A stretch of DNA of 64,000 nucleotides from Duffyella gerundensis. GTDB taxonomy: Bacteria > Pseudomonadota > Gammaproteobacteria > Enterobacterales > Enterobacteriaceae. The stretch is from contig NZ_LN907828.1 in assembly GCF_001517405.1 (NCBI RefSeq), positions 1-64,000 on the forward strand, in the 5' to 3' direction. A program made the translations under genes and the position numbers. Every line of letters starts with the position of its first letter. Positions within the stretch are counted from its first letter, which is position 1. Below are positions 36,107 to 45,531 of the stretch, piece after piece. The notes under the pieces were generated by a model that saw nothing but the letters and a program-made list of their open reading frames with translations, ran no database searches and was not told the origin of the DNA.

Positions 36107-37054
36107 TTATGACAGTCGAAACGGAATCACCTCGCCCTGCGGACCGCTTTCACCGCGCAGCATGGCGAATAGCAGCTGCGACGATTTCAGCCCGGCACTT
36201 TGATAACCCAACTCAACCGACGTAATGCCAGGCTCAAGAAAGGTCATCAGCGGCGTGCAGCCAATACTGCCGACTTTGATATCCCACGACTGCTCTCTGA
36301 TATATTTTATCGCCCCCAACGCGATGGTATCCGTTGCGCAGATCAGGGCGCGGGTCTCTGCTGTCAGGCTGCGCTTTGCCAGGTCATAACCACTTTGATA
36401 ACTGAGGTCGCCCAGCGCTGCCGAGGGCGCATAGCCGTATTTTTCACAGCACGTCAGGTAAGCCTGATAGCGTGCGCTGCCGGTGGTCTGATCGTTATTG
36501 GTGACGCCGATATAGCTCACATTTTGGTGGCCCTGATTTTTCATCTTTTCCATCAGGATGTTGACGGCGCCCGCATTATCGTAGGTTACCGAGGCAAAAC
36601 CTGGAATCGCCGAGGCGATAATCACCATTTTATCCTTCCACACCTTCAGGCTTTTCTTGTTCATTTCTGAAAAGCCAAACAGGATCACCCCTTCAACATT
36701 CCGCTGCTCCAGCACATGCAGGTGGTCTTCAAGCAACTGCGGATCCAGCAGGCTCTCCATCAAAATAGCGTCATATTTTTGTGCGTAAATATCGGGAAGA
36801 ATCGCGCGGACGACCTGATTTTCCGATACCGAATCCAGACGCGTAACGATCACGCCAATGATTTTTTCGCGCTGTGAGCGCAATGCCTGTGCCGATTTTG
36901 ACGGCGTGTAGCCATACTGGTCGATAATGGCTTCAACATGCTGGCGCGTTGAGGCTTTGACCTTATCGCTGTTGTTAATGACCAGCGAGACAGTGGACTT
37001 TCCGACGCCACTCAGTCTGGCAATATCATTCAGGGTCAACTTTTTCTCATTCAT
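36107..37054 (-). CDS. treR: Trehalose operon repressor TreR
   Basis: 315 residues, the E. coli TreR length. LacI HTH LTLNDIARLSGVGKSTVSLVINNSDKV, hinge, then a ligand-binding domain that in TreR senses trehalose 6-phosphate. It is divergent from treB, whereas in E. coli treR lies upstream of treBC on the same strand. TreR-type operators lie before both treB copies in the window (37166 and 57678), so it should control both. Confidence 0.9.
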   Translation of the reverse strand: MNEKKLTLNDIARLSGVGKSTVSLVINNSDKVKASTRQHVEAIIDQYGYTPSKSAQALRSQREKIIGVIVTRLDSVSENQVVRAILPDIYAQKYDAILMESLLDPQLLEDHLHVLEQRNVEGVILFGFSEMNKKSLKVWKDKMVIIASAIPGFASVTYDNAGAVNILMEKMKNQGHQNVSYIGVTNNDQTTGSARYQAYLTCCEKYGYAPSAALGDLSYQSGYDLAKRSLTAETRALICATDTIALGAIKYIREQSWDIKVGSIGCTPLMTFLEPGITSVELGYQSAGLKSSQLLFAMLRGESGPQGEVIPFRLS

Positions 37055-37146
37055 CGCGTCACGCCTTCAAAGTGCTGTAACAGTCATTCTACCATCATCG
37101 CGCAGGGCCGTTTCGGGCATCTTTCTTAAGGTTTTCTGAACATATT

Positions 37147-37162
37147 TGTGATCGTTTTCAAC
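37147..37162. promoter_or_regulatory. CRP-like site upstream of treB
   Basis: TGTGA-TCGTTT-TCAAC, one strong half-site and one weaker, just upstream of the TreR operator. The same arrangement is kept before the second treB. Confidence 0.6.
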
Positions 37163-37165
37163 TTT

Positions 37166-37177
37166 TGGAACGTTCCA
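37166..37177. promoter_or_regulatory. TreR operator upstream of treB
   Basis: Perfect palindrome TGGAACGTTCCA, with the central GGAACGTTCC also found before the second treB copy at 57678-57687. Confidence 0.75.
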
Positions 37178-37288
37178 GCTATCGGTTGTTTTTTTAAGCA
37201 GCTATGTTCTCACTCGCCCTGAGACAGGAATCCCCCGTTTCCGGAGAACAATGAACAACGACCCCTCTACCCGTTGCGGAAGGCAAAC

Positions 37289-38710
37289 ATGGCGATTAAG
37301 AGTAACACCCAGGATATCGATAAATTGATTGAGATGGTCGGCGGCAAGAGCAATATCGCCACCGTAACTCACTGTATTACAAGGCTACGCTTTGTACTGA
37401 ACGATCCGGCAAAAGCCCGGCCAAAAGAGATCGAAACGCTGCCAATGGTCAAAGGCTGCTTTACCAACGCCGGACAGTTTCAGGTGGTAATCGGCACCGA
37501 CGTCGATGACTGGTATCAGGTACTGCTGGCGCAAACCCAGCTCTCCGGCACCGACAAAGAGAGCGCCAAGCGGGTGGCGCGCCAGAACATGAAGTGGCAC
37601 GAAAGCCTGATCTCCCACTTCGCGGAGATCTTCTTTCCGCTGCTGCCTGCGCTGATCAGCGGTGGCCTGATCCTCGGCTTCCGCAACCTGATTGGCGATT
37701 TGCCGCTCTACAACGACGCGCCGCTGACCGAAGCTTCGGTGGTGTGGAAAAGTATCTACGATTTCCTGTGGCTGATCGGTGAGGCGATCTTCTTCTACAT
37801 TCCGGTGGGCATCTGCTGGTCGGTGGTGAAAAAAATGGGCGGCACACCGATCCTCGGCATCGTGCTGGGCATCACGCTGGTCTCACCGCAGCTGATGAAC
37901 GCCTACCTGCTGGGGCAACAAATCCCCGAAGTGTGGAACTTTGGCTGGTTCACCATCGACAAAGTGGGTTATCAGTCGCAGGTCATTCCGTCGATACTGG
38001 CTGGCCTGACGCTGGCGTGGATTGAGCTGAAGCTCAAACGCATCGTGCCCGACTACCTGACGCTGGTGGTGGTGCCGGTTGTTTCGCTGCTGCTGGCGGT
38101 TTTCCTCGCGCATACCATCATTGGGCCGTTTGGTCGCGTTATCGGTAATGGTATTGCCTGGGGCGTCAGCCACCTGATGACCGGTCCGTTTGCGCCGATC
38201 GGCTCCGCGCTGTTTGGTTTCCTGTACGCGCCGCTGGTGATTACCGGCGTGCACCAGACCACGCTGGCCGTGGATCTGCAGCTGATCCAGAACCTCGGCG
38301 GCACGCCGGTGTGGCCGATTATTGCGCTCTCCAACATGGCGCAGGGTTCGGCGGTGCTGGGCATCATCTTTATGAGTAAGAAGGTCAACGAACGGGAAAT
38401 TTCGGTGCCGGCCGCTATCTCCGCGTACCTTGGCGTTACCGAACCGGCGATGTACGGCATCAACATGAAGTACCGCTTCCCGATGCTCTGCGGCATGGTG
38501 GGATCGGCCGCAGCCGGGCTGATTTGCGGCTTGTCCGGCGTAATGGCTAACGGCATTGGCGTCGGCGGATTACCCGCGATTCTTTCGGTGAAAACCCAGT
38601 ACTGGTCGGTGTTTGGCACGGCAATGATTGTGGCGATTGCGGTTCCGCTGATGCTCACCATGGCGATCTATAAACGCAAACATGCAGCCGGCAAACTTCT
38701 GGTTGTCTGA
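37289..38710 (+). CDS. treB: Trehalose PTS permease EIIBC, copy 1
   Basis: 473 residues from ATG 37289, the same length as E. coli TreB. EIIB with phosphocysteine Cys29 in VTHCITRLRF (residues 1-85) is followed by EIIC with about ten helices (105-473), including GVHQTT and LGVTEPAMYG. It imports trehalose as trehalose 6-phosphate using EIIA from the glucose PTS. treC follows 18 bases later. A second, inverted copy at 56135-57556 is nearly identical in the EIIC part. Confidence 0.94.
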   Translation: MAIKSNTQDIDKLIEMVGGKSNIATVTHCITRLRFVLNDPAKARPKEIETLPMVKGCFTNAGQFQVVIGTDVDDWYQVLLAQTQLSGTDKESAKRVARQNMKWHESLISHFAEIFFPLLPALISGGLILGFRNLIGDLPLYNDAPLTEASVVWKSIYDFLWLIGEAIFFYIPVGICWSVVKKMGGTPILGIVLGITLVSPQLMNAYLLGQQIPEVWNFGWFTIDKVGYQSQVIPSILAGLTLAWIELKLKRIVPDYLTLVVVPVVSLLLAVFLAHTIIGPFGRVIGNGIAWGVSHLMTGPFAPIGSALFGFLYAPLVITGVHQTTLAVDLQLIQNLGGTPVWPIIALSNMAQGSAVLGIIFMSKKVNEREISVPAAISAYLGVTEPAMYGINMKYRFPMLCGMVGSAAAGLICGLSGVMANGIGVGGLPAILSVKTQYWSVFGTAMIVAIAVPLMLTMAIYKRKHAAGKLLVV

Positions 38711-38728
38711 GTGAAAGGACATCACAAC

Positions 38729-40387
38729 ATGAGAAACGACGCGCACTGGTGGCAGAACGGGGTAATTTACCAGATCTACCCACGCAGTTTTCAGGACAGC
38801 AGCGGCAATGGCATCGGCGATATTCCTGGCATTACCCAGCGGCTGGATTATCTGCAATGGCTGGGCGTCAGTGCCATCTGGCTGACGCCGGTTTACTCCT
38901 CACCGCAGGTTGATAATGGCTATGACGTCTCCGACTATTACGCCATCGATCCGCTGTTTGGCACCATGGAAGATTTCGAGGCGCTGGTGGCTGCCGCCCA
39001 TGCGCGTGACATCAGAATAGTCATGGATATGGTGTTTAACCATACCTCTACGGAACATCCCTGGTTTCAGTCTGCTGCTAACGACCGCAACAGTCCGTGG
39101 CGCAATTACTACATCTGGCGTGATGGTAAAGAGGGACGGTTGCCGAATAACTGGCACTCGAAGTTTGGTGGCAGCGCCTGGCACTGGCACGAAGAGAGTC
39201 AGCAGTATTATCTGCATTCGTTCTCGGCGCGGCAGGCCGATCTCAACTGGGAAAACCCGGACGTGCGCAACGCCCTGAAGGCGATCTGTCATTTCTGGGC
39301 GGACAAAGGCGTCGACGGACTTCGTCTGGATGTGATCAACCTGGTGTCGAAGCATCCCGATCTGCCGGACGATCATGAAGGCGATGGCCGCCGTTTTTAC
39401 ACCGATGGCCCATCGATTCACGATTTTCTCGAAGAGATGAGCCGGGATGTGTTCCAGCCGCGTGGCCTGATGACGGTAGGTGAGATGTCATCCACGCAGC
39501 TGGAACACTGCCAGCGCTATGCGCGTCTGGACGGCAAAGAGCTGTCGATGACCTTTAATTTTCACCATCTCAAAATAGATTATCCTGCTGGGGAAAAATG
39601 GCGGCTGGCACCGCCCGATCGGGTGGCGCTGAAGCGAATATTCTCTGAGTGGCAGTGCGGTATGCACGGCCTGGCGTGGAACGCGTTGTTCTGGTGCAAT
39701 CACGATCAGCCGCGCATCGTGTCGCGTCTTGGCGACGATGGGCCATTGCGTACGGCGTCAGCGAAAATGCTGGCGATGGTGCTGCATGGCATGCAGGGCA
39801 CGCCGTACATCTATCAGGGTGAAGAGATTGGCATGACCAATCCGCACTTCACCGACATTGCGCAGTACCGCGATGTCGAGAGCCTGAATATGTACAAAAT
39901 CCTGCGCCTTCATCAGGAAGAGGAGGACGTATTGGCCGTGCTCGCGGCGAAATCACGCGATAACGGCAGGACGCCGGTGCAGTGGGATGCCGGAGAAAAT
40001 GCCGGTTTTACCCGCGGCACAAGCTGGATTGACCTTGCGCCTAATTATCGTGAGATCAACGTGGCGCGAGAACGGGAGAATGTTGATTCAGTGCTGCACA
40101 CCTATCGTCAGCTGATCGCGCTGCGTAAAAGCATGCCGATCCTGACGTGGGGGAATTATGTTGATCTGGATCCTGAATCAGAAACCTGTTGGTGCTATCA
40201 GCGCGAGGACAATGGCCACACGCTGCGGGTGATTGCCAACCTCGATAATCAGCCCATACCGCTGGCTGAGAACCACTTTTCGACAGAAGAAGGGTGGCAG
40301 CTGGTGTGTGCCAACTATAGTGATTCCGCGCAGCAGCTGACCAGCGGCCTGTTGCGGCCTTATGAATGTGTTTGGTTAAGTAAGTAA
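38729..40387 (+). CDS. treC: Trehalose-6-phosphate hydrolase TreC
   Basis: 552 residues from ATG 38729. GH13 alpha-amylase fold: QIYPRSFQDS start, VFNHTS, catalytic nucleophile Asp in LRLDVINL near residue 200, acid Glu in TVGEMSS near 252, third Asp in NHDQPR near 326. It splits trehalose 6-phosphate to glucose and glucose 6-phosphate in the cytosol. It closes the treBC operon; a hairpin follows. The second treB copy has no treC of its own and would depend on this enzyme. Confidence 0.94.
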   Translation: MRNDAHWWQNGVIYQIYPRSFQDSSGNGIGDIPGITQRLDYLQWLGVSAIWLTPVYSSPQVDNGYDVSDYYAIDPLFGTMEDFEALVAAAHARDIRIVMDMVFNHTSTEHPWFQSAANDRNSPWRNYYIWRDGKEGRLPNNWHSKFGGSAWHWHEESQQYYLHSFSARQADLNWENPDVRNALKAICHFWADKGVDGLRLDVINLVSKHPDLPDDHEGDGRRFYTDGPSIHDFLEEMSRDVFQPRGLMTVGEMSSTQLEHCQRYARLDGKELSMTFNFHHLKIDYPAGEKWRLAPPDRVALKRIFSEWQCGMHGLAWNALFWCNHDQPRIVSRLGDDGPLRTASAKMLAMVLHGMQGTPYIYQGEEIGMTNPHFTDIAQYRDVESLNMYKILRLHQEEEDVLAVLAAKSRDNGRTPVQWDAGENAGFTRGTSWIDLAPNYREINVARERENVDSVLHTYRQLIALRKSMPILTWGNYVDLDPESETCWCYQREDNGHTLRVIANLDNQPIPLAENHFSTEEGWQLVCANYSDSAQQLTSGLLRPYECVWLSK

Positions 40388-40394
40388 GCACGTA

Positions 40395-40419
40395 ATCAGG
40401 GCAGGCAATCTGCCCTGAT
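40395..40419 (+). terminator. Hairpin after treC
   Basis: ATCAGGGCAG-GCAAT-CTGCCCTGAT, ten perfect pairs, seven bases after the treC stop. No T run follows, so it may act as a partial terminator or 3'-end protector. Confidence 0.6.
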
Positions 40420-40535
40420 AATATGAAAATAATACCTCACTTTTATGCAGTAGCTTTATCAGCGATAAAATCGGGCTGAGTGATTTTATCATCCTTGATG
40501 TATGGCGAGTTATCCTGTTAATAAGGGGTAATATA

Positions 40536-41906
40536 ATGCAAAGCTGTGGTAGTAAATGCGCGATATTTATTTCATTTGATGCTGTTTCTCTGTCAGGTAT
40601 TACCGTTGAAGCCTCGAAGACTGCGAAGGAATTATCCCGGCAAGGTTATCGCTGCTTTCTCGATCTTGGTTATGATATCAAATTCGACAAAGGTAATTTC
40701 GCTAAGGAATATGGCTATGAACGTGATATTTACCGCGATGTCTTTACGCTGGTTCGCGTTGACGATATTTTCGATGTGCCATTTTATAATCGGGCATTTA
40801 TCGAAAAAACGCAGAATGTTTTAATTAGCCAAAAAACTGTTTCTTCGGAAAAGGAAAAGGAGGCGTTAATTGCCTGTATTAATCAATCGGCACAGGCGCT
40901 GAGTGAAAAGATTCTTAACCTATGGCGCACTCTCGATATCAGCGCGGTGCTGGTGGAAAATGGCACTCTGCCTGAGAATATTATTTATACCAAAGCGCTT
41001 TATCGGGCGATTGAACACTATGGTCATGAACGCGGTTTGCATAAATATGTTATCTGGCGCGATCATGATTTGATGTGGAACAGCGAAAAGAAGGTGATGA
41101 AGTATGGCGAACCGCCGTATCCTTATGCGGTCAAGCCGGTAGCATCAGAATTTATCACCTACGTGACGCTGAATCAGGATTTGAAAGAGAAGCTGGAGAG
41201 CTGGTGCGATCATCAGGTTGAGGTCAGCGTTAAAAAGAACACCTACGATTTTACCGAAGACTTCTCAGGCACTGACCTGCGGCGTTATTTTGATATCCGC
41301 GAGCAGGACATCATCATCGCCCGCACTACGCGAATCATTGCGCAGAAACGCATCGATCGGGACATCATTCTGACGCAGCGACTCAACCGCTTATTTGAAC
41401 AGAATGATATCGATAAAAAGATTTTCCTGATTATCGCCGGTGATACTGAAGAGGACGATCATCATTATCAGCATCTGCAAAAATTAGTGAAAAAGCTCGC
41501 TATCCTGCCACAGATTAAATTTATTGGCCCACTGCACCATAGCTGTATCTCACTGAGGACCGAACGCTTTACCATCGAAGATTTATATTATTCGAGCAAT
41601 CTTGTCTCTTTTCTCACTTCGTGGGATTACGACAGCTACGGCAATCCCATTGGCGAGGCGATAAGTTGCCAGCGCTGTTATATCGCGAGTCGCTATGAAT
41701 ATTACCATGAGGTTTACGGCCAGCATGGCTTTCATGCGCCGCTGATGAATATATCGGAAGGCGATGATGGATTGCCTGATGATGATTTTATCAATGATGT
41801 GTTTGCGTTGATTAACGATCCTGCTGCCATGCAGCGTATTGCGCAGGCCAATTTTGTGCTGGGTAAACGCGTTTTGTCTAATAATGTTATTGATATATTA
41901 ATCTAA
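40536..41906 (+). CDS. GT4-like glycosyltransferase (first gene of putative biosynthetic cluster)
   Basis: 456 residues, start after AAGGGGTAATATA. A GT-B fold is suggested by the N-terminal GITVEASKTAKELSRQGYRC (glycine loop and helix of GT4 enzymes), a mid-protein IIARTTRIIAQKRID segment, LIIAGD, and the acceptor/donor motif near residues 365-382 (WDYDSYGNPIGEAIS) with the paired acidic residues of the E-x7-E type. No membrane segments. It is AT-richer than its surroundings, suggesting transfer. Acceptor and donor sugar unknown. Confidence 0.75.
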   Translation: MQSCGSKCAIFISFDAVSLSGITVEASKTAKELSRQGYRCFLDLGYDIKFDKGNFAKEYGYERDIYRDVFTLVRVDDIFDVPFYNRAFIEKTQNVLISQKTVSSEKEKEALIACINQSAQALSEKILNLWRTLDISAVLVENGTLPENIIYTKALYRAIEHYGHERGLHKYVIWRDHDLMWNSEKKVMKYGEPPYPYAVKPVASEFITYVTLNQDLKEKLESWCDHQVEVSVKKNTYDFTEDFSGTDLRRYFDIREQDIIIARTTRIIAQKRIDRDIILTQRLNRLFEQNDIDKKIFLIIAGDTEEDDHHYQHLQKLVKKLAILPQIKFIGPLHHSCISLRTERFTIEDLYYSSNLVSFLTSWDYDSYGNPIGEAISCQRCYIASRYEYYHEVYGQHGFHAPLMNISEGDDGLPDDDFINDVFALINDPAAMQRIAQANFVLGKRVLSNNVIDILI

Positions 41907-41919
41907 TCCTGGAGGAAAT

Positions 41920-43197
41920 ATGCGCGATAATATTGCCGTATCTGTTGTGCTGCCCGTATTTAATGAAAGTGCCAGAATCGATGCGGTGCTCAATTCACTT
42001 TATCATCAACAAACCCGCAATGAATTAATTACGCATGACAGCTATGAGCTGATTATTGTTGATAATAACTGCACCGATGATTCGGTAGCCAAAATCAATG
42101 CGTTCAGCCAGCAGCATCCGGCGCTGGATATTCATGTCATTGTTGAAAAAGTGCAGGGCGTCTCCTCGGCGCGTAAGCGCGGCATGGATTACGCCTCTCA
42201 GCGGGCCAGCGTGCGCGATAGCCGTCTGGGCCGGGAAAGAAAGCACTACATCGTTTCGGCGGACGCGGATTGCACGGTGGATGCTTTTTGGCTGCATGAA
42301 CTCACCGCCACGATGATCGCTGAAAACGGCGATTTGGGCACCTGTAACTACTACTACGATTTTGAGCACTTTCGCCAGCGGCCCAATCTGTTCCGGGAGA
42401 TTCAAAAAACGCTGCGCTGCCGCGACTTCTCTTTCAGCCTTTTTGGCGGCTTCCCGGATGGCAAGGGCTTTGCCGTTGAACGCCAGCTGTATGATCGCGT
42501 CGGCGGCATCGAGATTTTTTACCAGCTTGAGCGCGGCCGCTTCGTCGAACACCTTTCAGATGACTGGGATTTCGGCATCCGCGTGATCGCCTGGGGCGGC
42601 AAACCAGTCTATGCCCGCGAATCCTGCGTGGAGATCAACAGCCGCCGCGTCGATACCATTCTTAATGAGGTGATCAACGGCGTGGCCTATGGGCGCGACG
42701 GCATCATCATCATGAAAGATGTCAGGCCCGAAACCAGCAGCAAGAATTGTGCGCTGGTTGATACCAACGAAGCGGAGTCGCAGCAGGCCTGGTTTTATTC
42801 AATCAAAGATTACCTGCCCAAAAATATCATCTTACCGGTGCTGTTAAACCCGCAGCTGTTGCTGGAGCGTGAAGACGTGCGCCAGTTCTACAGCGGCCCG
42901 GTGGCCGACCGGCTCTACGCGCGCATTCATGAAATCAAATATGAGATGCGGATCATCGATTTCAAACCGATACACGCCTACAAAACGCCCGCCTACCGGC
43001 TCTATTTTGAATTTCGTCATGAACTGTTTGCTGCGTTGCGGCGTGCCGTTGGCGAGGACATTGGCTATCCGCCGCCGCTGCCCACCTGTTTTGATTCGGT
43101 TGCAGAAGCGGATTTCACCCGTTTTGTCGGCTACTTCTGCGAAGACCGCGAGTCCGGGGAAGCCCACAACTATTTCGCTAATGGAGGTGTATTTTGA
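41920..43197 (+). CDS. GT2-family glycosyltransferase
   Basis: 425 residues. GT-A fold: SVVLPVFNESARIDAVLNSL near the N-terminus, IIVDNNCTDDS, the metal-binding D-x-D in SADADCT near residue 113, and a SDDWDFGIR acceptor motif near residue 208. No membrane helices. The C-terminal 150 residues are unassigned. It is 13 bases after the GT4 gene and overlaps the radical SAM gene by four bases (ATGA), so the three are translationally linked. Confidence 0.8.
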   Translation: MRDNIAVSVVLPVFNESARIDAVLNSLYHQQTRNELITHDSYELIIVDNNCTDDSVAKINAFSQQHPALDIHVIVEKVQGVSSARKRGMDYASQRASVRDSRLGRERKHYIVSADADCTVDAFWLHELTATMIAENGDLGTCNYYYDFEHFRQRPNLFREIQKTLRCRDFSFSLFGGFPDGKGFAVERQLYDRVGGIEIFYQLERGRFVEHLSDDWDFGIRVIAWGGKPVYARESCVEINSRRVDTILNEVINGVAYGRDGIIIMKDVRPETSSKNCALVDTNEAESQQAWFYSIKDYLPKNIILPVLLNPQLLLEREDVRQFYSGPVADRLYARIHEIKYEMRIIDFKPIHAYKTPAYRLYFEFRHELFAALRRAVGEDIGYPPPLPTCFDSVAEADFTRFVGYFCEDRESGEAHNYFANGGVF

Positions 43198-44636
43198 TGA
43201 ACACTGAAGCGCTGGCATCACTGAACGATATCGATCCCAATTATCCTGTGCCGCAGGTGTGGGATTTCCTGTCCCGTCCCGAAAACCACCTGTTTCTGGA
43301 TTATGTCTATCGCGATCCCTTCGGCTGTCACGTTTTTCCCGGCGACATCGAAGCGTACCCGCTGGCTTCCTTTTTTGCCGACATGGAGCGTGAAATCAGC
43401 GAAGCACGGCAAATCCACCTCTGGGCCTACATTCCAACCTGCCGCTATCGCTGCCATTTTTGCCAGTATCCTACGGTGATACTCAACCCGAAAGCGGCCT
43501 CCTCGCAAGAGGTGTTCCGCGATCTGGTGGATTACAACATCAAAGAAGCGACGATGTGGCTCGAAAAAGTGCCGAGCCTGGCGCAAGCGGAAATCGGCGA
43601 ATTCAACATCTTCGGCGGCACGCCGTCGCTGTTGCCCGAGCCGGAGCTGCGGCGGCTGATGGCCTTTTACTATGCGCATTTTAACTTTTCAGCCGCCACC
43701 CTGCGTTTCGAAGGCGAGCCGGGCACGCTGAACCGTGAATATATCGGCGTACTCAAGGAGCTGGGCTTCAGCAAAATCAGTTTTGGTACGCAGTCGTTCA
43801 ACGATCAAATCATCGCCGCCTGTGGCCGTATGCACACCGCCGATGAGTGTGAGGAAACCATCCGCAGCGCCAGAGAGCAGGGCATCGACTGGGTCAGCGT
43901 CGATCTGATCTACGGCATGCTTGGACAAACCGTCGATGACGTTAAATACGACATGGAAAAAACCCTTGAGCTGGAGCTGTCCCACGTGGTCTGCACCAAA
44001 CTGCACATGGAGGAGTTCATGAAGACGCGCACCGGCGTGTCAGGTGAACGCGAAAGCCTGTGGCAGAAAAAAGGGCTGATCAACATGAACAGCATGACCT
44101 TCCCGGGGTTGGGCAAGCAGTATCAGATGCGCGAGCTGGTGGAGCGCTATCTGCATAACGGCTATCAGGAACATCCCACGATGTATTTCCATCAGAAGCA
44201 TCAGGCGCCTGAAAAGTGGAAGGGGATGATCACCGATCTCGATAAGCAATATCCGGAAGTGGCCATCGGCCTCGGCGGCAGTTCAAAGTGCACCCGCTCG
44301 GAGGCGATCAACATCACCGGCTATAAAAAATACAAAGAGGCACTGGATGAAAATCGCCTGCCGATTGAGGAAAGCCGCGGCATTTCAGACGAAGCACGCG
44401 AAGTCAACGCCTTCAAAATGGCGCTCTCCACGCTGATCCCGGTTAGCGAAGCGGTATTCCGCGATCGCTTCAACGGCCGGAGCTATCTCGATAATCCGCT
44501 GATCGCCCACACGCTGAACAAGCTGCAACACAAGGGGCTGCTTAAGGTTGATACCCAGCAGGTCACGCTTACGCCACCCGGCGTCACGCTGGTTGAAGCG
44601 ATCATCAACACGCAATTCACCTTTGCAGAATCATGA
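43194..44636 (+). CDS. HemN-like radical SAM enzyme
   Basis: 480 residues. The 4Fe-4S cluster motif CxxxCxxC is CRYRCHFC (Cys83, Cys87, Cys90), with NIFGGTPSLLP near residue 137 and the HemN/HemW-like FEGEPGTLNREYIGVLKELGFSKISFGTQSF. A HemW-like C-terminal winged domain (LDNPLIAHTLNKLQHKGLL) is present. It is clearly not HemN or HemW itself given its diverged middle region and its location between glycosyltransferase and export genes. Class C radical SAM methyltransferases and cyclopropanases of natural-product pathways share this architecture. Exact reaction unknown. Confidence 0.8.
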   Translation: MMNTEALASLNDIDPNYPVPQVWDFLSRPENHLFLDYVYRDPFGCHVFPGDIEAYPLASFFADMEREISEARQIHLWAYIPTCRYRCHFCQYPTVILNPKAASSQEVFRDLVDYNIKEATMWLEKVPSLAQAEIGEFNIFGGTPSLLPEPELRRLMAFYYAHFNFSAATLRFEGEPGTLNREYIGVLKELGFSKISFGTQSFNDQIIAACGRMHTADECEETIRSAREQGIDWVSVDLIYGMLGQTVDDVKYDMEKTLELELSHVVCTKLHMEEFMKTRTGVSGERESLWQKKGLINMNSMTFPGLGKQYQMRELVERYLHNGYQEHPTMYFHQKHQAPEKWKGMITDLDKQYPEVAIGLGGSSKCTRSEAINITGYKKYKEALDENRLPIEESRGISDEAREVNAFKMALSTLIPVSEAVFRDRFNGRSYLDNPLIAHTLNKLQHKGLLKVDTQQVTLTPPGVTLVEAIINTQFTFAES

Positions 44637-44645
44637 GGCGCAGAT

Positions 44646-45449
44646 ATGAACAAGCAGAACGATACCACGCCGGTTTTCAGCTTCTATTACATCGCCATCG
44701 ATACGGAAGCGGGGATCACCGCTGAGGATTTTATAAGCTTTGTGCGTGAAAAAGGGGTGCATATTCCCTGTTATCCCGGCTGGCGCTGGACCTTGCTGCA
44801 CGGCCTGCGTGGCGAACGCGCGGGGCAGTTTATGATGCTGTATGAAATCGAAAGCGCCAGCCAGCGCGATCGTTACGTGACGGCGGACGGCAACCTGACG
44901 CCGGAAGCGCACGCCTTCTGGCAGCAGCATCCGCAGGCCCAGCCGCTGATTGCGCAATGGAAAACCTTCGGCACCTTTAGCGAGCTGCCGACCATTTATA
45001 CCGACTATCAGCTGTTGGCTGATAACCCTCGCAGCACGGTACCGGACGGGCCGCGCTATCAGGCGAGCTCAGAAGGCGAACCGATCGCCAGAGTCATCGG
45101 CATTCATAATCTGGCGCTGCGGCCGGGCGTCACCGCCGATGACTTTGAATCCTTTATTGCCGCCAATCATCACCGCATCGACGATTATCCCGACTGGAAG
45201 TTTCGCCTGCTGAAAGGGGTGCGCGGCAATCGCCTTGATCAATATGTGGTGCTGATGGAGATCGGCAGCCAGGCGGCGCTGGATGTGTTTTATCCGGAAC
45301 CGGATCTGGCAACCGACCAGGCGGCGCAGTTTGCCAGCGCCCATCGCGATACCAAAGCGATGTACGAAGAGTGGAAGAAACTCGCCTCATTTTCAGGCTC
45401 GCCGCAGCTCTACACGGATTACCTCTCCGTGGCAGAAAGTCTGAAATAA
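44646..45449 (+). CDS. Two-domain alpha/beta protein of unknown function, copy 1
   Basis: 267 residues made of two internal repeats (about 10-122 and 148-262). Each carries the block YPGWxWxLLxGxRGxRxxQYMxLYExxS, a WKxxxxF segment and LPTIYTDY or SPQLYTDY near the end. The size and pattern fit ferredoxin-like dimeric alpha/beta-barrel domains (NIPSNAP/EthD/ABM type), but I cannot name the family. A close paralogue lies at 46755. It follows the radical SAM gene by nine bases. It may be a small-molecule-modifying or binding protein of the cluster. Confidence 0.75.
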   Translation: MNKQNDTTPVFSFYYIAIDTEAGITAEDFISFVREKGVHIPCYPGWRWTLLHGLRGERAGQFMMLYEIESASQRDRYVTADGNLTPEAHAFWQQHPQAQPLIAQWKTFGTFSELPTIYTDYQLLADNPRSTVPDGPRYQASSEGEPIARVIGIHNLALRPGVTADDFESFIAANHHRIDDYPDWKFRLLKGVRGNRLDQYVVLMEIGSQAALDVFYPEPDLATDQAAQFASAHRDTKAMYEEWKKLASFSGSPQLYTDYLSVAESLK

Positions 45450-45461
45450 CGTGTAGAACCG

Positions 45462-45488
45462 GCACCGCCTGGCCAGCGCAGGCGGTGC
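45462..45488 (+). other. Hairpin inside the biosynthetic cluster
   Basis: GCACCGCCTG-GCCAGCG-CAGGCGGTGC, ten perfect GC-rich pairs, 12 bases after the copy-1 stop and before the MFS gene. No T run follows. It could reduce read-through or protect the upstream mRNA. Confidence 0.55.
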
Positions 45489-45531
45489 TGATACGCACTC
45501 TCAACCCTTTGCTGTGGAATATGACGCCTTC

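Noticed and set aside
40420-40535. Search for a RiPP precursor peptide before the glycosyltransferase gene
   Set aside because: Only very short frames were found, none with a leader-like sequence and ribosome site.
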